Origin: Semisulcospira habei | Lineage: Eukaryota; Mollusca; Gastropoda; Semisulcospiridae | Direction: 5' to 3' | Assembly: GCA_036245525.1 (NCBI GenBank) | Contig: BTPG01000003.1 | Span: 207,771,539-207,835,538 of the forward strand | DNA: 64,000 nt | Made by a program: the position numbers and the translations under genes | Shown here: positions 1 through 9,815 of the stretch, piece after piece | Layout: every line of letters begins with the position of its first letter | Position numbering within the stretch: the first letter of the stretch is position 1 | Notes under the pieces: generated by a model | The model's input: only the letters and a program-made list of their open reading frames with translations | What the model was told of the DNA's origin: nothing | The model's database searches: none

Positions 1-792
1 TGCCCATTTGTACGTTACCGTAAGTCAGCTGGCTGCTCTGTGTCTTATCATGGGGAATGGGTTGGTTGGAATAGAGGACATCAGGACCCTCCGCGGAATT
101 GCCTCACACCTTCGCACACCCAATGTATGTCATTTATATGCTGCGTGACACTTGAATTGACCACTCCGATCCCAGTGTCCTATCATCAAATCCAATATAA
201 CAAAAATACATATAAAAACATCAATACTATAAAAATCCAACCACCACCAAAACAATCCATCAAGATAACATACACCCTTCACCAATTCCCAATATAAAAC
301 CAATACAACCATTTCCAACCAACTTTCCTATCCGTATCCAATATACCGTAGACCCGCTCTCGGAGCGACAACCTCCCAAACCTTAACGGTTGGCAGACAT
401 AAAATTTTTTTTTTTTTTTTTTAAAGTTAAAACGACCGTACCATTAACACCACATCTTATCTCCTCATCTCGATACATATTCAACTCATATAATAAAACA
501 ACAACATATCAACTCAACTCAAAAATATTCCACAACATTATCTGAGCACAACTTGTGCCGTACAGTTTACATTATTTATAGCAATACCAACCAACAAAAA
601 TCAACATATCCAAATTAAAATGAATGCACTATACCCATCATACAACACATAGTGCACCTTACATCATATTCTCAACTGTACACACGAATAACGTATCCCA
701 TGCTCTAAATCACATCATTCATTCTTTCACCTTCGCCACAAAGCGATGGGTAGATGGGCGCATATGTGGTTAAAGGTTCTAAGTACACGTTA
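1..792. other. AT-rich noncoding left edge
   Basis: I see no convincing gene here; the short open frames are A/C-rich chance frames. The stretch holds an 18-20 bp T run near 403-422. On the minus strand it lies downstream of the env-like gene, so it may be the 3' non-coding part of the Ty3/gypsy element. I could not match it to the region right of gag, so no LTR is called. Confidence 0.4.
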
Positions 793-1005
793 TCATCGGT
801 CACAACGGGGGGCCGATGGAGCAATCGGGCTGATTACAGCCTGTGTGTTTGCGCCCTGCTTGTTCAGATACGTAGCCTCTTGACCATGTACTAGCTTTAA
901 ATGCGTGGTATAGGTTCCCTTCTTGATCATTTGTTTAAATTGCCATGTCTGAATAACAGAGAGAGGAATTACTCTCGGTAATGGAACCGACACTCCAGTG
1001 TTCAT
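793..1005 (-). CDS. Small ORF overlapping the env stop (70 aa)
   Basis: A 70-residue reading frame whose ATG overlaps the env stop codon as ATGA (1002-1005), an arrangement that in retroelements and viruses can permit termination-reinitiation. The product has no recognisable domain, membrane segment or signal peptide; it is moderately rich in Thr, Ala and Pro near its end. It may be a genuine last ORF of the retroelement or a chance frame. No relative is recognised and no function is proposed. Confidence 0.3.
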   Translation of the reverse strand: MNTGVSVPLPRVIPLSVIQTWQFKQMIKKGTYTTHLKLVHGQEATYLNKQGANTQAVISPIAPSAPRCDR

Positions 1006-3263
1006 ACTGACTCAAAGTTTGGCCATTGAAGGTGGAGTTCTCCACGCAAACAGTCTTTTTGAACCAAATTAACATGCCGAACCCAGGATCGGAGGCTCGT
1101 AACGTAACGTGCAGGACACAGAGCCACTGAGGCTACATAAAAATTTAAGCAAGTACCGCTCAAGGAGGACATCTCCAGGAATACCCGAGTGGAATTCTGT
1201 GACATCATCGAATTCCACACAGTGTTCATGGTAATAATCACTATGTATACTAACACAGGAATGTGCATAAACATCAAGGCATTGTCATATCGTCCGGTAC
1301 AGTAGTCAGTGTGACCGTTGGTAGTCACGTCAGTCGTTCGTGCTGAAGCAATCGGACTGTCGTGTATTTTTGCCCAATCGAGTGCAGGGGGAATCTGGGC
1401 ATGAGCAGCATTGATGGCTCCCAGCATTAGCAAAATTGTACGTAACTTTTGTGCCGTAACAAATAACGCGATGGAGAGAAGGAGTACTAATCCAGATGTA
1501 ACATAACTAAGAATGTGAGGGATAGACCATGTTTCGTCAGGTTGTGTCCATGACCATTTCGAAATTGCTTCGCCAATGGCCTGTCGATAAACCGTTTGGC
1601 CGGTCTTCATTTTGTCAACAATCACCGTCAAGTCAGTCTTCAGTTTTGTGTCCAGGGATACCTTATCGTCAAACTCGTCGGATGCTATGAGCAGGGGTGG
1701 GATTTTATATTGAAAAGGCGTCGAGAAAAGCTTTTCCGCGGTAAGCTGATTAAGAAAGCTGTCGTTAAAGAAAGCTTGTAACACCGCTAGGTTGACACCG
1801 TGCTGCTGCGTAATTTCTATCTGTTGTTGGCATTGAGAAATTCTCGGTGGAATCAAATAATTATCCACTAAAACAGTGCATCCACATGGGACCTTGAATG
1901 TACAAAATGTACATCCTTTCTGCTTCGCCACTTGGTGGTTACAAGTTAAAATCAATTCACTTATTTGTGTAAGCAGCACCACGCCGTCACCCAGGTCAGT
2001 AATAGACGACTCAACCGGCGTTTCCAGAAAGAGAAACGAACACCGCGAACGAACATTTTGCCGTAAAAACATCGCTGCCGCACAGGTTGGAACATTTATG
2101 GACCTTTGTGCAAATGGGACATCGCATTGTTTGACATGTGTGCCGTGACATTGAAGATAATCCTGTGAGGATAGTTCAATGAACGACGATTGATCCACCG
2201 AAAACGCAATAAAATCCGGCACATTTTTAACTAAAGTAGCGTGTCGCGCAGACTCATTAAACGGAACTGGAAAGGTTTTGACCGCATAAATATTAAACAT
2301 GGCGTTCCCAGTGGTGATGGGGATTTGGACTGTTATCAATATTGTTTCTGCTTGCGCTGTATAAAACACCGACTTTGACTGATAATAGTACAACGGGTGC
2401 ATGTATGCAATTCTAAAGTCCGGATGTTGAGATTTTAGCCGTTCATTTACCCATAGAAGTGTTTGTTTAAGTGAATGCGCATCTATCAACAACGGAGACA
2501 GCCTACGCTGTGCAAGTGATGTTACTCCTACCATAAAATCTTCCAACTGGCGCTCCAGGCGCATCGCATTTGTAGCTTTTGTAACAAATGCTGGTATCAA
2601 ATAAAAGATTGCTTTTTGCACTGCGAGCATTTCACTGAGCTCAACGTTTATCCCTGCCGCCAAACGATGAATAGCATGATTATCTGATTGAATCATTTCC
2701 ATTAAGTTGTTCATGCGTTTGTTGGAAGTTTTCATGAAGGATTCTAATTTTGACACGATTTCTACATCCGACAGTGACTGTTTCATTTGAATATTCCACA
2801 ACTTATCAATATGCCTAGCTAAGTCCTGTACCTGACCTTCCGTAGCCGTCCCAAATAGCGATGAACTAAGATCCCCTACGAATGAAAAGAGTGCCCGTTT
2901 TGTTCACGAGTCAGAACGTTTCCCATTAAACTGTTCACCCCCAAGCATACTCCTAGCCTTATCAAACGTATCCCTAACTTCTGTAGACATGTTCCGAGCT
3001 AAATAATTCAAATGATCTATTACGGTATCTTTAAACCAACAGTAGAACGCCGTTTCATTTTTACATGGAGATTTAGGAATGTCCGGATATTCAATTGGTG
3101 GCAATTTTAGCTCAAAAGTGTGGAGCCAGTACTGCATGGTGTTGTCAATCTTCCCTTGGTAGGTGAAGACGGTTCCTAAGTTAAGCCTTGGCTCTGGTGA
3201 GACGTGGAGGCCCCCTGAAGGTGTGACCCTTGTTGCCCATATCAGCAACAAACAGAACCTCAC
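1002..3263 (-). pseudogene. env: Retroviral-type envelope gene of the Ty3/gypsy element, broken by one in-frame TGA
   Basis: Two open stretches (3263-2904 and 2903-1002) lie in the same frame, separated only by a TGA at 2904-2906. The first begins with a hydrophobic signal-like segment and holds Cys and N-glycosylation sites. Directly after the stop comes a basic Lys-Arg cleavage-like site and a hydrophobic Phe/Gly-rich segment of the kind seen at the fusion peptide of errantivirus Env and baculovirus F proteins. This is followed by a helical region, a Cys-rich middle and a transmembrane segment (~1420-1500), then an unusual C-terminal extension with a second hydrophobic segment. There is no ATG at the left open frame (GTG at 3263), while a CAG sits just upstream, so expression from a spliced subgenomic RNA is plausible, as in errantiviruses. 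Role: membrane fusion and spread, if it were intact. The TGA probably inactivates this copy. Confidence 0.7.
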
Positions 3264-3896
3264 GAAACCTGCATCATATTACAAATCATTAGCATTCCAA
3301 CAACCATCTCGCACACAATAACTAAAAAAACTCATACAAAAATACATTCATTTTAATAGCAATACATAGTATTATATGGCGCCCTTCTCATATGTATAAC
3401 ATAACTCAATGCACACAAAAAAAAAATATCACACAATTTTATTTTACTAGGTGCTACGTTTGAGCACCTGTACCATCGCGTGCTTTCGTTCACAACTGTG
3501 TAAGCCAACGTATTGCCAATATCATGCCCGTATGCGGTATTCATATCGAGTCCTTCTAAAAACATCGCGTTTACGTTAATCGTTTATCACATCGATTATT
3601 CTCCGTCCTCATAATAAAAATAATAACACTGTACCACGTCAAAATACGTACGTGGTGTACCTCATATATCACCTTACGTCCTGGCAGCTGACGTCAGTTG
3701 AGAATGTGACTTTCATTATATACGACTTACCGTGATGACTGCCCGTGATTGAACCTACCGTTATGCAAACCTCACCAAGCGTCATGAGGGTGAATGAGTG
3801 GAGGGATGAACTTCCCGAGCCTTTTGACCCTTAATAATTTCCTGTCCCGGAGTTGTATTTGTCTATGCCCTTACTAATACCACCTCGCCCCTCCTA
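3264..3896. other. Spacer between env-like gene and RING-like ORF
   Basis: About 630 bp without a supported gene. On the minus strand a CAG acceptor-like site occurs next to the env frame (~3271). A weak 70-aa frame at 3353-3565 has no recognisable features and I leave it out. The spacer would fit a splice-acceptor leader for env. Confidence 0.35.
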
Positions 3897-4922
3897 TTAT
3901 CTAATAATATTGCCCTCCATCTGCCAACCCCATGTACGGGCAGTCCGCATCGTTTCGTGCGATACTTGCACTACAGGTTTAATTTGTAAACGTTCAAGGT
4001 CTTTTACTGATACTAACCGAAACCCTCGTTCAAAGGATCGATTTTTGTCAATGTCCGAGGGGTTTGCATGACCCGCATAAAGGGCGGCCCGCAAGTCCTT
4101 TAACATGTCCCTATGCATAATTTCGCTATTTGGGTCGTCCCAGTATATGGCGGGGGCTGGACAAACACACGCCCAATCTTGCATTTCATGAGCGGCGTTA
4201 ACCAAGTCCTTGACACAACTCACGCAAGCAGTAAGGCCGCAGGTGTGAGGCATAAGAACCATTTCTTGCCCAAATCCATCAAGCACTGGCCTCGACAGTC
4301 GAGTGCCACACAGACCACACTCCAACACATTTGTCTTACTAAATTTCTTTCTAAGAAACTGGCCAAGTTCTTCCTCCAACTTCAATAAATTGAACCGAAA
4401 TGTAAATGGATTCCTGATCCCTACCGCGATTCTATAAAAGGTTGTAGGCCGGAGTTTTGACCCATAGCATTTGGAAATTAATGCTTGAGCCCACGGGCTC
4501 GTTGGTGTAAAGTACCAAAGCGCTCGATAGGCTCCAGCAGTGTCTAACCTTTCTACAGCTTTGTCAAACAAAGGTTTATTCCCGCAAGCCTCCGCTACAG
4601 AAATCATTTTTAATGCGTCTATCGACGACCAGTCCTCGTTAGTAAGGGCCGACCCAACTAGTAGTCCTTCAAAATCCCTCCTATATTTGCGTGGTATGTT
4701 ATTTTCTCTTTTTCTTCTCTGAGAGCTCGCTCGCTTCTTTTGAAAGCGATTTTTCGCCCCGAACTCTCCTACCTCTAAAACTAAAAGAACTAACAGGTAT
4801 AGTGGAGGCTCGGAAAGCCATCCCCACATCAGGCCAAGGAAGGCCAGAACACTCATAGAGCCTGAAAACAAACGAAAGAGCAGAATTAATAATGATAAAT
4901 GGATCCGTTTCCCAGTGTGCAC
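3897..4922 (-). CDS. RING-like zinc-binding accessory ORF of the retroelement
   Basis: A ~320-340 aa frame between pol and env on the same strand. The GTG at 4922 opens the frame and the first ATG is at 4856; I prefer the ATG or a spliced start. The N-terminus is strongly hydrophobic (one or two membrane or signal segments), followed by a basic patch of Arg/Lys, a helical middle, and then a cysteine cluster near residues 205-260 with CxxC, HxC, CxxC and CxC spacings suggestive of a RING or related cross-brace finger. RING fingers typically act in ubiquitin transfer, so an accessory role in modifying host proteins is conceivable, but that is inference. Standard Ty3/gypsy elements have no such ORF here. 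An alternative is a captured host exon. No close family is recognised. Confidence 0.5.
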   Translation of the reverse strand: MHTGKRIHLSLLILLFRLFSGSMSVLAFLGLMWGWLSEPPLYLLVLLVLEVGEFGAKNRFQKKRASSQRRKRENNIPRKYRRDFEGLLVGSALTNEDWSSIDALKMISVAEACGNKPLFDKAVERLDTAGAYRALWYFTPTSPWAQALISKCYGSKLRPTTFYRIAVGIRNPFTFRFNLLKLEEELGQFLRKKFSKTNVLECGLCGTRLSRPVLDGFGQEMVLMPHTCGLTACVSCVKDLVNAAHEMQDWACVCPAPAIYWDDPNSEIMHRDMLKDLRAALYAGHANPSDIDKNRSFERGFRLVSVKDLERLQIKPVVQVSHETMRTARTWGWQMEGNIIR

Positions 4923-5636
4923 GTAACTGGTTCCCGGAAGTAAGGTTCTGACATGAACACGACAGGTTCACCGCTGGCAACCTATGTGTCGAATCATCAC
5001 CGATAGTCGTTATATTACCCATGGGCCCACGGTTTTTTTTTTCTTCATACTCAGGGTCCTATAATACCCATATAATTATACGTATATTATTATATGTAGC
5101 CTGCCGGCGTTCCTTTTTTCTAAATTCACTTCATTACGCATCAGAAGGGCCCTGAACACAGTCGACTCCTCCCCCAACCTTACACGGCGGACGGCGACCC
5201 GAACGGTCCCGGTGCATCGCTGCCAATTTATTCGATTTGCTTCATCCCTCGTCTGGGTTTTGTATCTCGTATAACTTCCCGTATACAACATATTTTGTAT
5301 CCTCAGTTCACCTTGTTACGCATCAGGAGGAGCCCTGAACACAGTCGACTCCTCCCCCAGCCTTACACGGCGGACGGCGACCCGTAGTCCCGGTGCGTTT
5401 TTGTCAGGTGCCCCGCTCAGAGGCGATCCCGACCCGCAATACGGCATCTTAGCAAAACAACATTAGCTCCCATGGTTAACAATACGCAACCTCGTGTTGT
5501 TCGTCAACAGCACCGTCTGCTTACGGTGTCACTCAAACTCGACCTGTAGCCGAGTGTACATCAGTATAATGACCACAATCCTTACTTATCTACAAGTATG
5601 TACAGTGTTCAGGGTATATCCGATCAGGTGGCTCCC
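4923..5636. other. Noncoding spacer between pol and the RING-like ORF
   Basis: About 700 bp with no supported gene. It contains a diverged 88-89 bp direct repeat (listed separately). A 107-aa frame at 4699-5022 overlaps the RING-like ORF in another frame and contains a CxC and Asn-glycosylation-like sites; it could be an upstream exon of that ORF but I cannot show it. Confidence 0.35.
5127..5396. repeat. Two-copy direct repeat (88-89 bp, period 182)
   Basis: Copies at 5127-5215 and 5309-5396 share a long core around the words GAACACAGTCGACTCC and TTACACGGCGGACGG, with a few substitutions and a short deletion in the second copy. They lie in the 3' spacer of pol, so they may be a duplicated regulatory or structural RNA segment of the retroelement. 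Confidence 0.8.
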
Positions 5637-8600
5637 CTAGGTACGCTTCTTCCCTCTTTTCTTCTTACGTGTATAACCTTGGACCGTTTTGTCAATATGA
5701 AACTGTTGCGTCACCTCCTCCGGTAGGTTACATCCTGGCTCCCAGGAGTTTTCTGAGACACCATATCCCTTCCACTTAACTAGATAATGCATTTTCCCGT
5801 TTATCGTTTTGCATTTCACAATCCGTTCTATCTCGTACAGTTCATCATCATCCGTTTTAGCATTGTCCGTTTCGTCTTTCAGTGAATGTGCACCCTGGTC
5901 GTGTGCTCGTGACACGGCTGGGCACTTGTTTTCATTATCAGTGTCCGTTGCATCATTATCATCCGAGTCCTCACTCTCTAGCGTGAAGGACGGTGGAGGA
6001 TTTGTGGGGCGATCGGCCGGCGAAAAGTATGGCTTTAATCTTATCGCGTGGACCGGTACCTTAAGTTGGACATTGTCCTCGCAGCGGCGTAACACGTATG
6101 TGTGAAACGGCTTCACTAAGGTGATATAATACGGCCCGTTCCACAATGGCTGCAACTTCGGTGAGACACCCTTTTTCTTGCTTGTGTTGTAGAGCCAGAC
6201 TTTCTGTCCGAGGCGATAGGTCGGCAGCTGAGCACGCTTGTCATACTCCCTCTTGTATTTGGTTTGGGCTCGTTGAATATTCTCCTCCACTATTTTCTGC
6301 GTGGTCTCTGCACTATGAAGTATGTCGTTGAGTTGTTCCTCACCCCCAGCGGGGACATCTTCTTCGGACCTCAAAACGACGTCAATTGGCATCCTGCACT
6401 CCTTTTTGAACAGTAGGAAGTACGGTGAAAACTGCGTTGATTCCGTACATGGCGTAGTACGTAGCGCCATCAGGATTCCCGGCAGGAATTTTGGCCACTT
6501 TGTGGGCTCATTCTCGCAGTACACTCTCATCATTTGCTTGAGATTTTGGATTTGTCTTTCCGCTGTACTGTTCGACTGCGGATGGTAGGAAGAGGTGTGT
6601 AGTCTCGTTATATGAAAGGTCCCACACAGTTCTTGCACTAGTTTGGCCAAAAAATTTGTTCCTCTGTCTGACAGAATCTGTTCCGGTGCACCATAACGAC
6701 ATATGATTTCGGAATAGAGTACCCACGCAATGTCGGCAGCGGTGACCGTCTTCATGGGAAAGGCCTCTACCCACCGAGAGAAACTGCACACCACAATCAA
6801 GAAGTACTTTTCTCCGTTTTCTGACGGAGTCATTGGGCCGGCTATATCAACATGCACTCGTTTGAAGAGAGATTCAATCGGTAGCGGACTCAATGGGGGC
6901 TTCTTAGGGTGAATCACTCTCTTAGCTTTTTGACAGCCGATGCACGACTTGACATATTCTAGCGTGTCGGCATACAGCCCGATCCAGAAGTACCTGTGTA
7001 GAATGGCATGGTATGTTCTGTCCAACGCAAAGTGTCCTCCAACCAATGAACTGTGAAATGCTTCCAATACTTCATGCCGAAGCGGGTGAGGAACGACCAA
7101 CTGTCGTATTACCCGTTCCGCTTTGGTGCCTTTACCCTTAGGGTACCACAAATGAAACAGCAGTCCATCGTGCATAACATAATCCTGAGCTTCCAAGATA
7201 AGTCGTCGTGCTATCTTATCCTCAGGGGGCAGTGCTCCTGAGGTGAGATAGTCAATGAAGGGTCCCGACTGCGGGTCCTTCTTTTGCATGGACTTTATGT
7301 CGTCTGGGTTTATGCATTCCAATGACGCAATGACTGGTTCATCCTCTTCACCTGCAGCCTGTATCACTTGTTGTTTAGGCACTTTATCATCAGAGTGTCG
7401 CGAGGCGTTTTTCTGATTGACTGTTGCTGCGCCGGGCGCCGCATCCATGCATACTGGGCAGACCACAACTTCTCCCTCCACTTCTGAGGTCTCGTCACTT
7501 TCCGGGCCTGGTATACGACTTAAAGCGTCTGCGTTCGAGTGAATCCTTCCAGGTCGGTGAACAATATCGAACTGAAAGCCTTGCAGATACAGACTCCATC
7601 TTCCCAACCGTCCGACCAAATCCTTTTTCTCCAGCAGATATTTCACCGCCGCGTGATCTGTAACGACCTGAAATCGAGCGTGTGAGAGGTATACCCGAAA
7701 GTGTTTGATGGCGTCGATTAGGGCCAGACTTTCTCTTTCCGTTGTCGAATATCCTCGTTCGGCCTTTGTCAGGATTCTGCTCCGATATGCAATGGCTCTC
7801 TCTCTTCCTTCATCGTCTTTTTGCGCCAAGACTGATCCAATAGCGTCATTGCTGGCATCGGATATGACGATGAAAGTTTTGTTGAAGTCCGGGTAGACCA
7901 AGATTGGAGCGGACGTCAGTGCCTTTTTCAACTGTTCGAACGCTGCCTGGCATTGCGGAGTCCAATCAAACTTGACATTTTTCTCTAGAAGTCTTGTCAG
8001 CGGTGCTGTCACCTGCGCGTAGTTTTTGATGAATCTCCTGTAGTAGCCTGACAATCCCAAAATAACACGAATGTGATTCTGTGTCGTAGGGACTGGAAAT
8101 TCGTCCACGGCTTGCGTTTTGTCTGTCTGCACTTCTATCCCTTTTGCGGAGATCACGTGACCCAAAAATTCTACCTTCTTTGCCGCAAAACGACACTTTG
8201 GAGGTTTAAGTTTCAAGCCTGCTGAACGCAGTCGTCCGAAAACAGTGGAGAGATGGTCAAGGCGCTCCTCGATACTTTTCGAGAACACAATGATGTCGTC
8301 AATGTAGATCAGAGCAAACTGAAACCCTTGGAAACAAGCTGCCATTGTGCACTGGAAAGCTGCTGGAGCGTTTTTCAGACCGAAGGGAATTCGGTTGAAT
8401 TGGAAGTTTCCCAGATGTGTGGTAAATGTTGTTTTGTGAGCATCTTCCGGGGCCAAATTCATTTGCCAGTATCCCGAAAACAGATCCATCGTGGAAAAAA
8501 TCGTTGCTCCCGACAGTTTATCAAGAACGTCGTCCACCCTCGGGAGATTGAAATACATCGGTTTCGTGACGCTGTTCAGCTTTCTGTAATCGATGGCAAA

Positions 8601-9806
8601 TCGAAACTCCGGTTCTGCGTCAGGTGAGAGTTGCTTTTTCTTTACCAACACCAAGGGCGATGCCCAGGGTGAGGCAGGCGCTGGGGAGATGATTCCATGC
8701 TCAAGCATCTTAGAGACTTGCCTTTCAATTTCCTTTTGTGCCGAGGGGGATGCTCTGTAAGGCCGTTGTCGAATCGGGGCTGCGTGACCAGTGTCTATTT
8801 CATGATAGTGCAGATTGGTGCTGCCTATTTCGGACAAGTCAGTAGCAAAAACATCCTTGTGTTCCGCCAGAAATGCTGTGAACCTGTCTTTCTCCTCCGG
8901 TGTCAACTGTGCTTCTGCTAGATTGATTCCCAACTTTTGAACTATTTCCGCTGCCTGGGACTGAGTCATTGCTGCAGTCCTATCTTTGTGACGTGGCTGG
9001 GCAAACGTTGGAATTTCTCCTTGAACTGAATCTACTGGTGAAAATCTTCCAATCTCCGCCTTTTCCCGAATACGGACTGTCTCATCCGAATGGTTCATAA
9101 GGCGACATACTGCCTGACCTTTCTTAATCGACACCAGTGATCGTCCCACCATTACGCTTCCCTGGTTTTCTGCTGCCGCTTCTATCACTCCCAGCGAATC
9201 TGATCTTCCCGGAATAATCACTGGCACTACTGCCTCCGACCTGGGAGGTATGGCGACGTCCGACAAAACCTGCACGGAACTAGGAACGTTTTCTGTATCT
9301 CTAACCAACTTGGCACGAACCTGACCATTCCCCAGAACTAATTCCATGGTGGAAAATGAGACATCCGCCCTGTGTTCCCTCAAGAAGTCTGTACCAAGTA
9401 TGATTGGTATCTGTAAATTGTGCAGCACCCTAAACTTCTGCACCACCGTGAGATTTTCGATAGACATCGGCAAGTCCACCTCTCCGCTAATTTGACAGTG
9501 ACCACTAACTCCCTTGATAGACCTGACACTTGGACTTTGAACGGAAACTGGAAGAGTTTTTCTAATCTGACCCAACAACTTTTCGTCTATACAAGAAATG
9601 TCTGCACCCGAATCTACGACTGCTAAACACACAAACTGACCTATGCTAACTCTAACCTTGTTGCTAACGTACCACAGCGAATGGACTCTTGGTTGTCTTT
9701 CCCTTCCTGCTCGTGGTCGTGTTCTATGTACCCCTATGCCACCTGATCTCTTTGTGATTTCCCTGCGCCGTCTGGCCCTGAATCCGGGCGACACAGGTGC
9801 GTATCC
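5637..9806 (-). CDS. pol: Ty3/gypsy Pol: protease, RT, RNase H, integrase, chromodomain
   Basis: A long intact frame of ~1385 aa. Counted from the GTG at 9794: aspartic protease with Asp-Ser-Gly-Ala near residue 61; RT with a YIDD box near residue 496 and typical fingers/palm motifs (SPWASPLVLVKKK, DLFSGYWQM); RNase H (~650-770); integrase with an HHCC zinc finger, a D,D,E core (HVDIAGPM, then LSDRGTNF) and a GPY/F-like segment; and a C-terminal chromodomain (~1320-1370; aromatic-cage-like YEIERIV and HYLVKWKGYG). The chromodomain suggests targeting to marked chromatin, as in chromoviruses. The frame continues upstream without a shift into gag, interrupted only by a TAG at 9807-9809, so expression by stop-codon readthrough is likely. 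No internal stop is present, so the enzyme set looks intact. Confidence 0.95.
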   Translation of the reverse strand, partial: GYAPVSPGFRARRRREITKRSGGIGVHRTRPRAGRERQPRVHSLWYVSNKVRVSIGQFVCLAVVDSGADISCIDEKLLGQIRKTLPVSVQSPSVRSIKGVSGHCQISGEVDLPMSIENLTVVQKFRVLHNLQIPIILGTDFLREHRADVSFSTMELVLGNGQVRAKLVRDTENVPSSVQVLSDVAIPPRSEAVVPVIIPGRSDSLGVIEAAAENQGSVMVGRSLVSIKKGQAVCRLMNHSDETVRIREKAEIGRFSPVDSVQGEIPTFAQPRHKDRTAAMTQSQAAEIVQKLGINLAEAQLTPEEKDRFTAFLAEHKDVFATDLSEIGSTNLHYHEIDTGHAAPIRQRPYRASPSAQKEIERQVSKMLEHGIISPAPASPWASPLVLVKKKQLSPDAEPEFRFAIDYRKLNSVTKPMYFNLPRVDDVLDKLSGATIFSTMDLFSGYWQMNLAPEDAHKTTFTTHLGNFQFNRIPFGLKNAPAAFQCTMAACFQGFQFALIYIDDIIVFSKSIEERLDHLSTVFGRLRSAGLKLKPPKCRFAAKKVEFLGHVISAKGIEVQTDKTQAVDEFPVPTTQNHIRVILGLSGYYRRFIKNYAQVTAPLTRLLEKNVKFDWTPQCQAAFEQLKKALTSAPILVYPDFNKTFIVISDASNDAIGSVLAQKDDEGRERAIAYRSRILTKAERGYSTTERESLALIDAIKHFRVYLSHARFQVVTDHAAVKYLLEKKDLVGRLGRWSLYLQGFQFDIVHRPGRIHSNADALSRIPGPESDETSEVEGEVVVCPVCMDAAPGAATVNQKNASRHSDDKVPKQQVIQAAGEEDEPVIASLECINPDDIKSMQKKDPQSGPFIDYLTSGALPPEDKIARRLILEAQDYVMHDGLLFHLWYPKGKGTKAERVIRQLVVPHPLRHEVLEAFHSSLVGGHFALDRTYHAILHRYFWIGLYADTLEYVKSCIGCQKAKRVIHPKKPPLSPLPIESLFKRVHVDIAGPMTPSENGEKYFLIVVCSFSRWVEAFPMKTVTAADIAWVLYSEIICRYGAPEQILSDRGTNFLAKLVQELCGTFHITRLHTSSYHPQSNSTAERQIQNLKQMMRVYCENEPTKWPKFLPGILMALRTTPCTESTQFSPYFLLFKKECRMPIDVVLRSEEDVPAGGEEQLNDILHSAETTQKIVEENIQRAQTKYKREYDKRAQLPTYRLGQKVWLYNTSKKKGVSPKLQPLWNGPYYITLVKPFHTYVLRRCEDNVQLKVPVHAIRLKPYFSPADRPTNPPPSFTLESEDSDDNDATDTDNENKCPAVSRAHDQGAHSLKDETDNAKTDDDELYEIERIVKCKTINGKMHYLVKWKGYGVSENSWEPGCNLPEEVTQQFHIDKTVQGYTRKKKRGKKRT

Positions 9807-9815
9807 CTAGGCTGA
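9795..9815 (-). promoter_or_regulatory. Candidate gag-pol UAG readthrough site
   Basis: The gag frame ends in GCC-TAG followed by GGA-TAC, and the pol frame continues in the very same frame with no further stop. Murine gammaretroviruses use an in-frame UAG followed by a G and a downstream pseudoknot to make Gag-Pol by readthrough. I did not establish a pseudoknot here. The alternative is that TAG is a simple mutation of an originally fused gag-pol. Confidence 0.5.
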
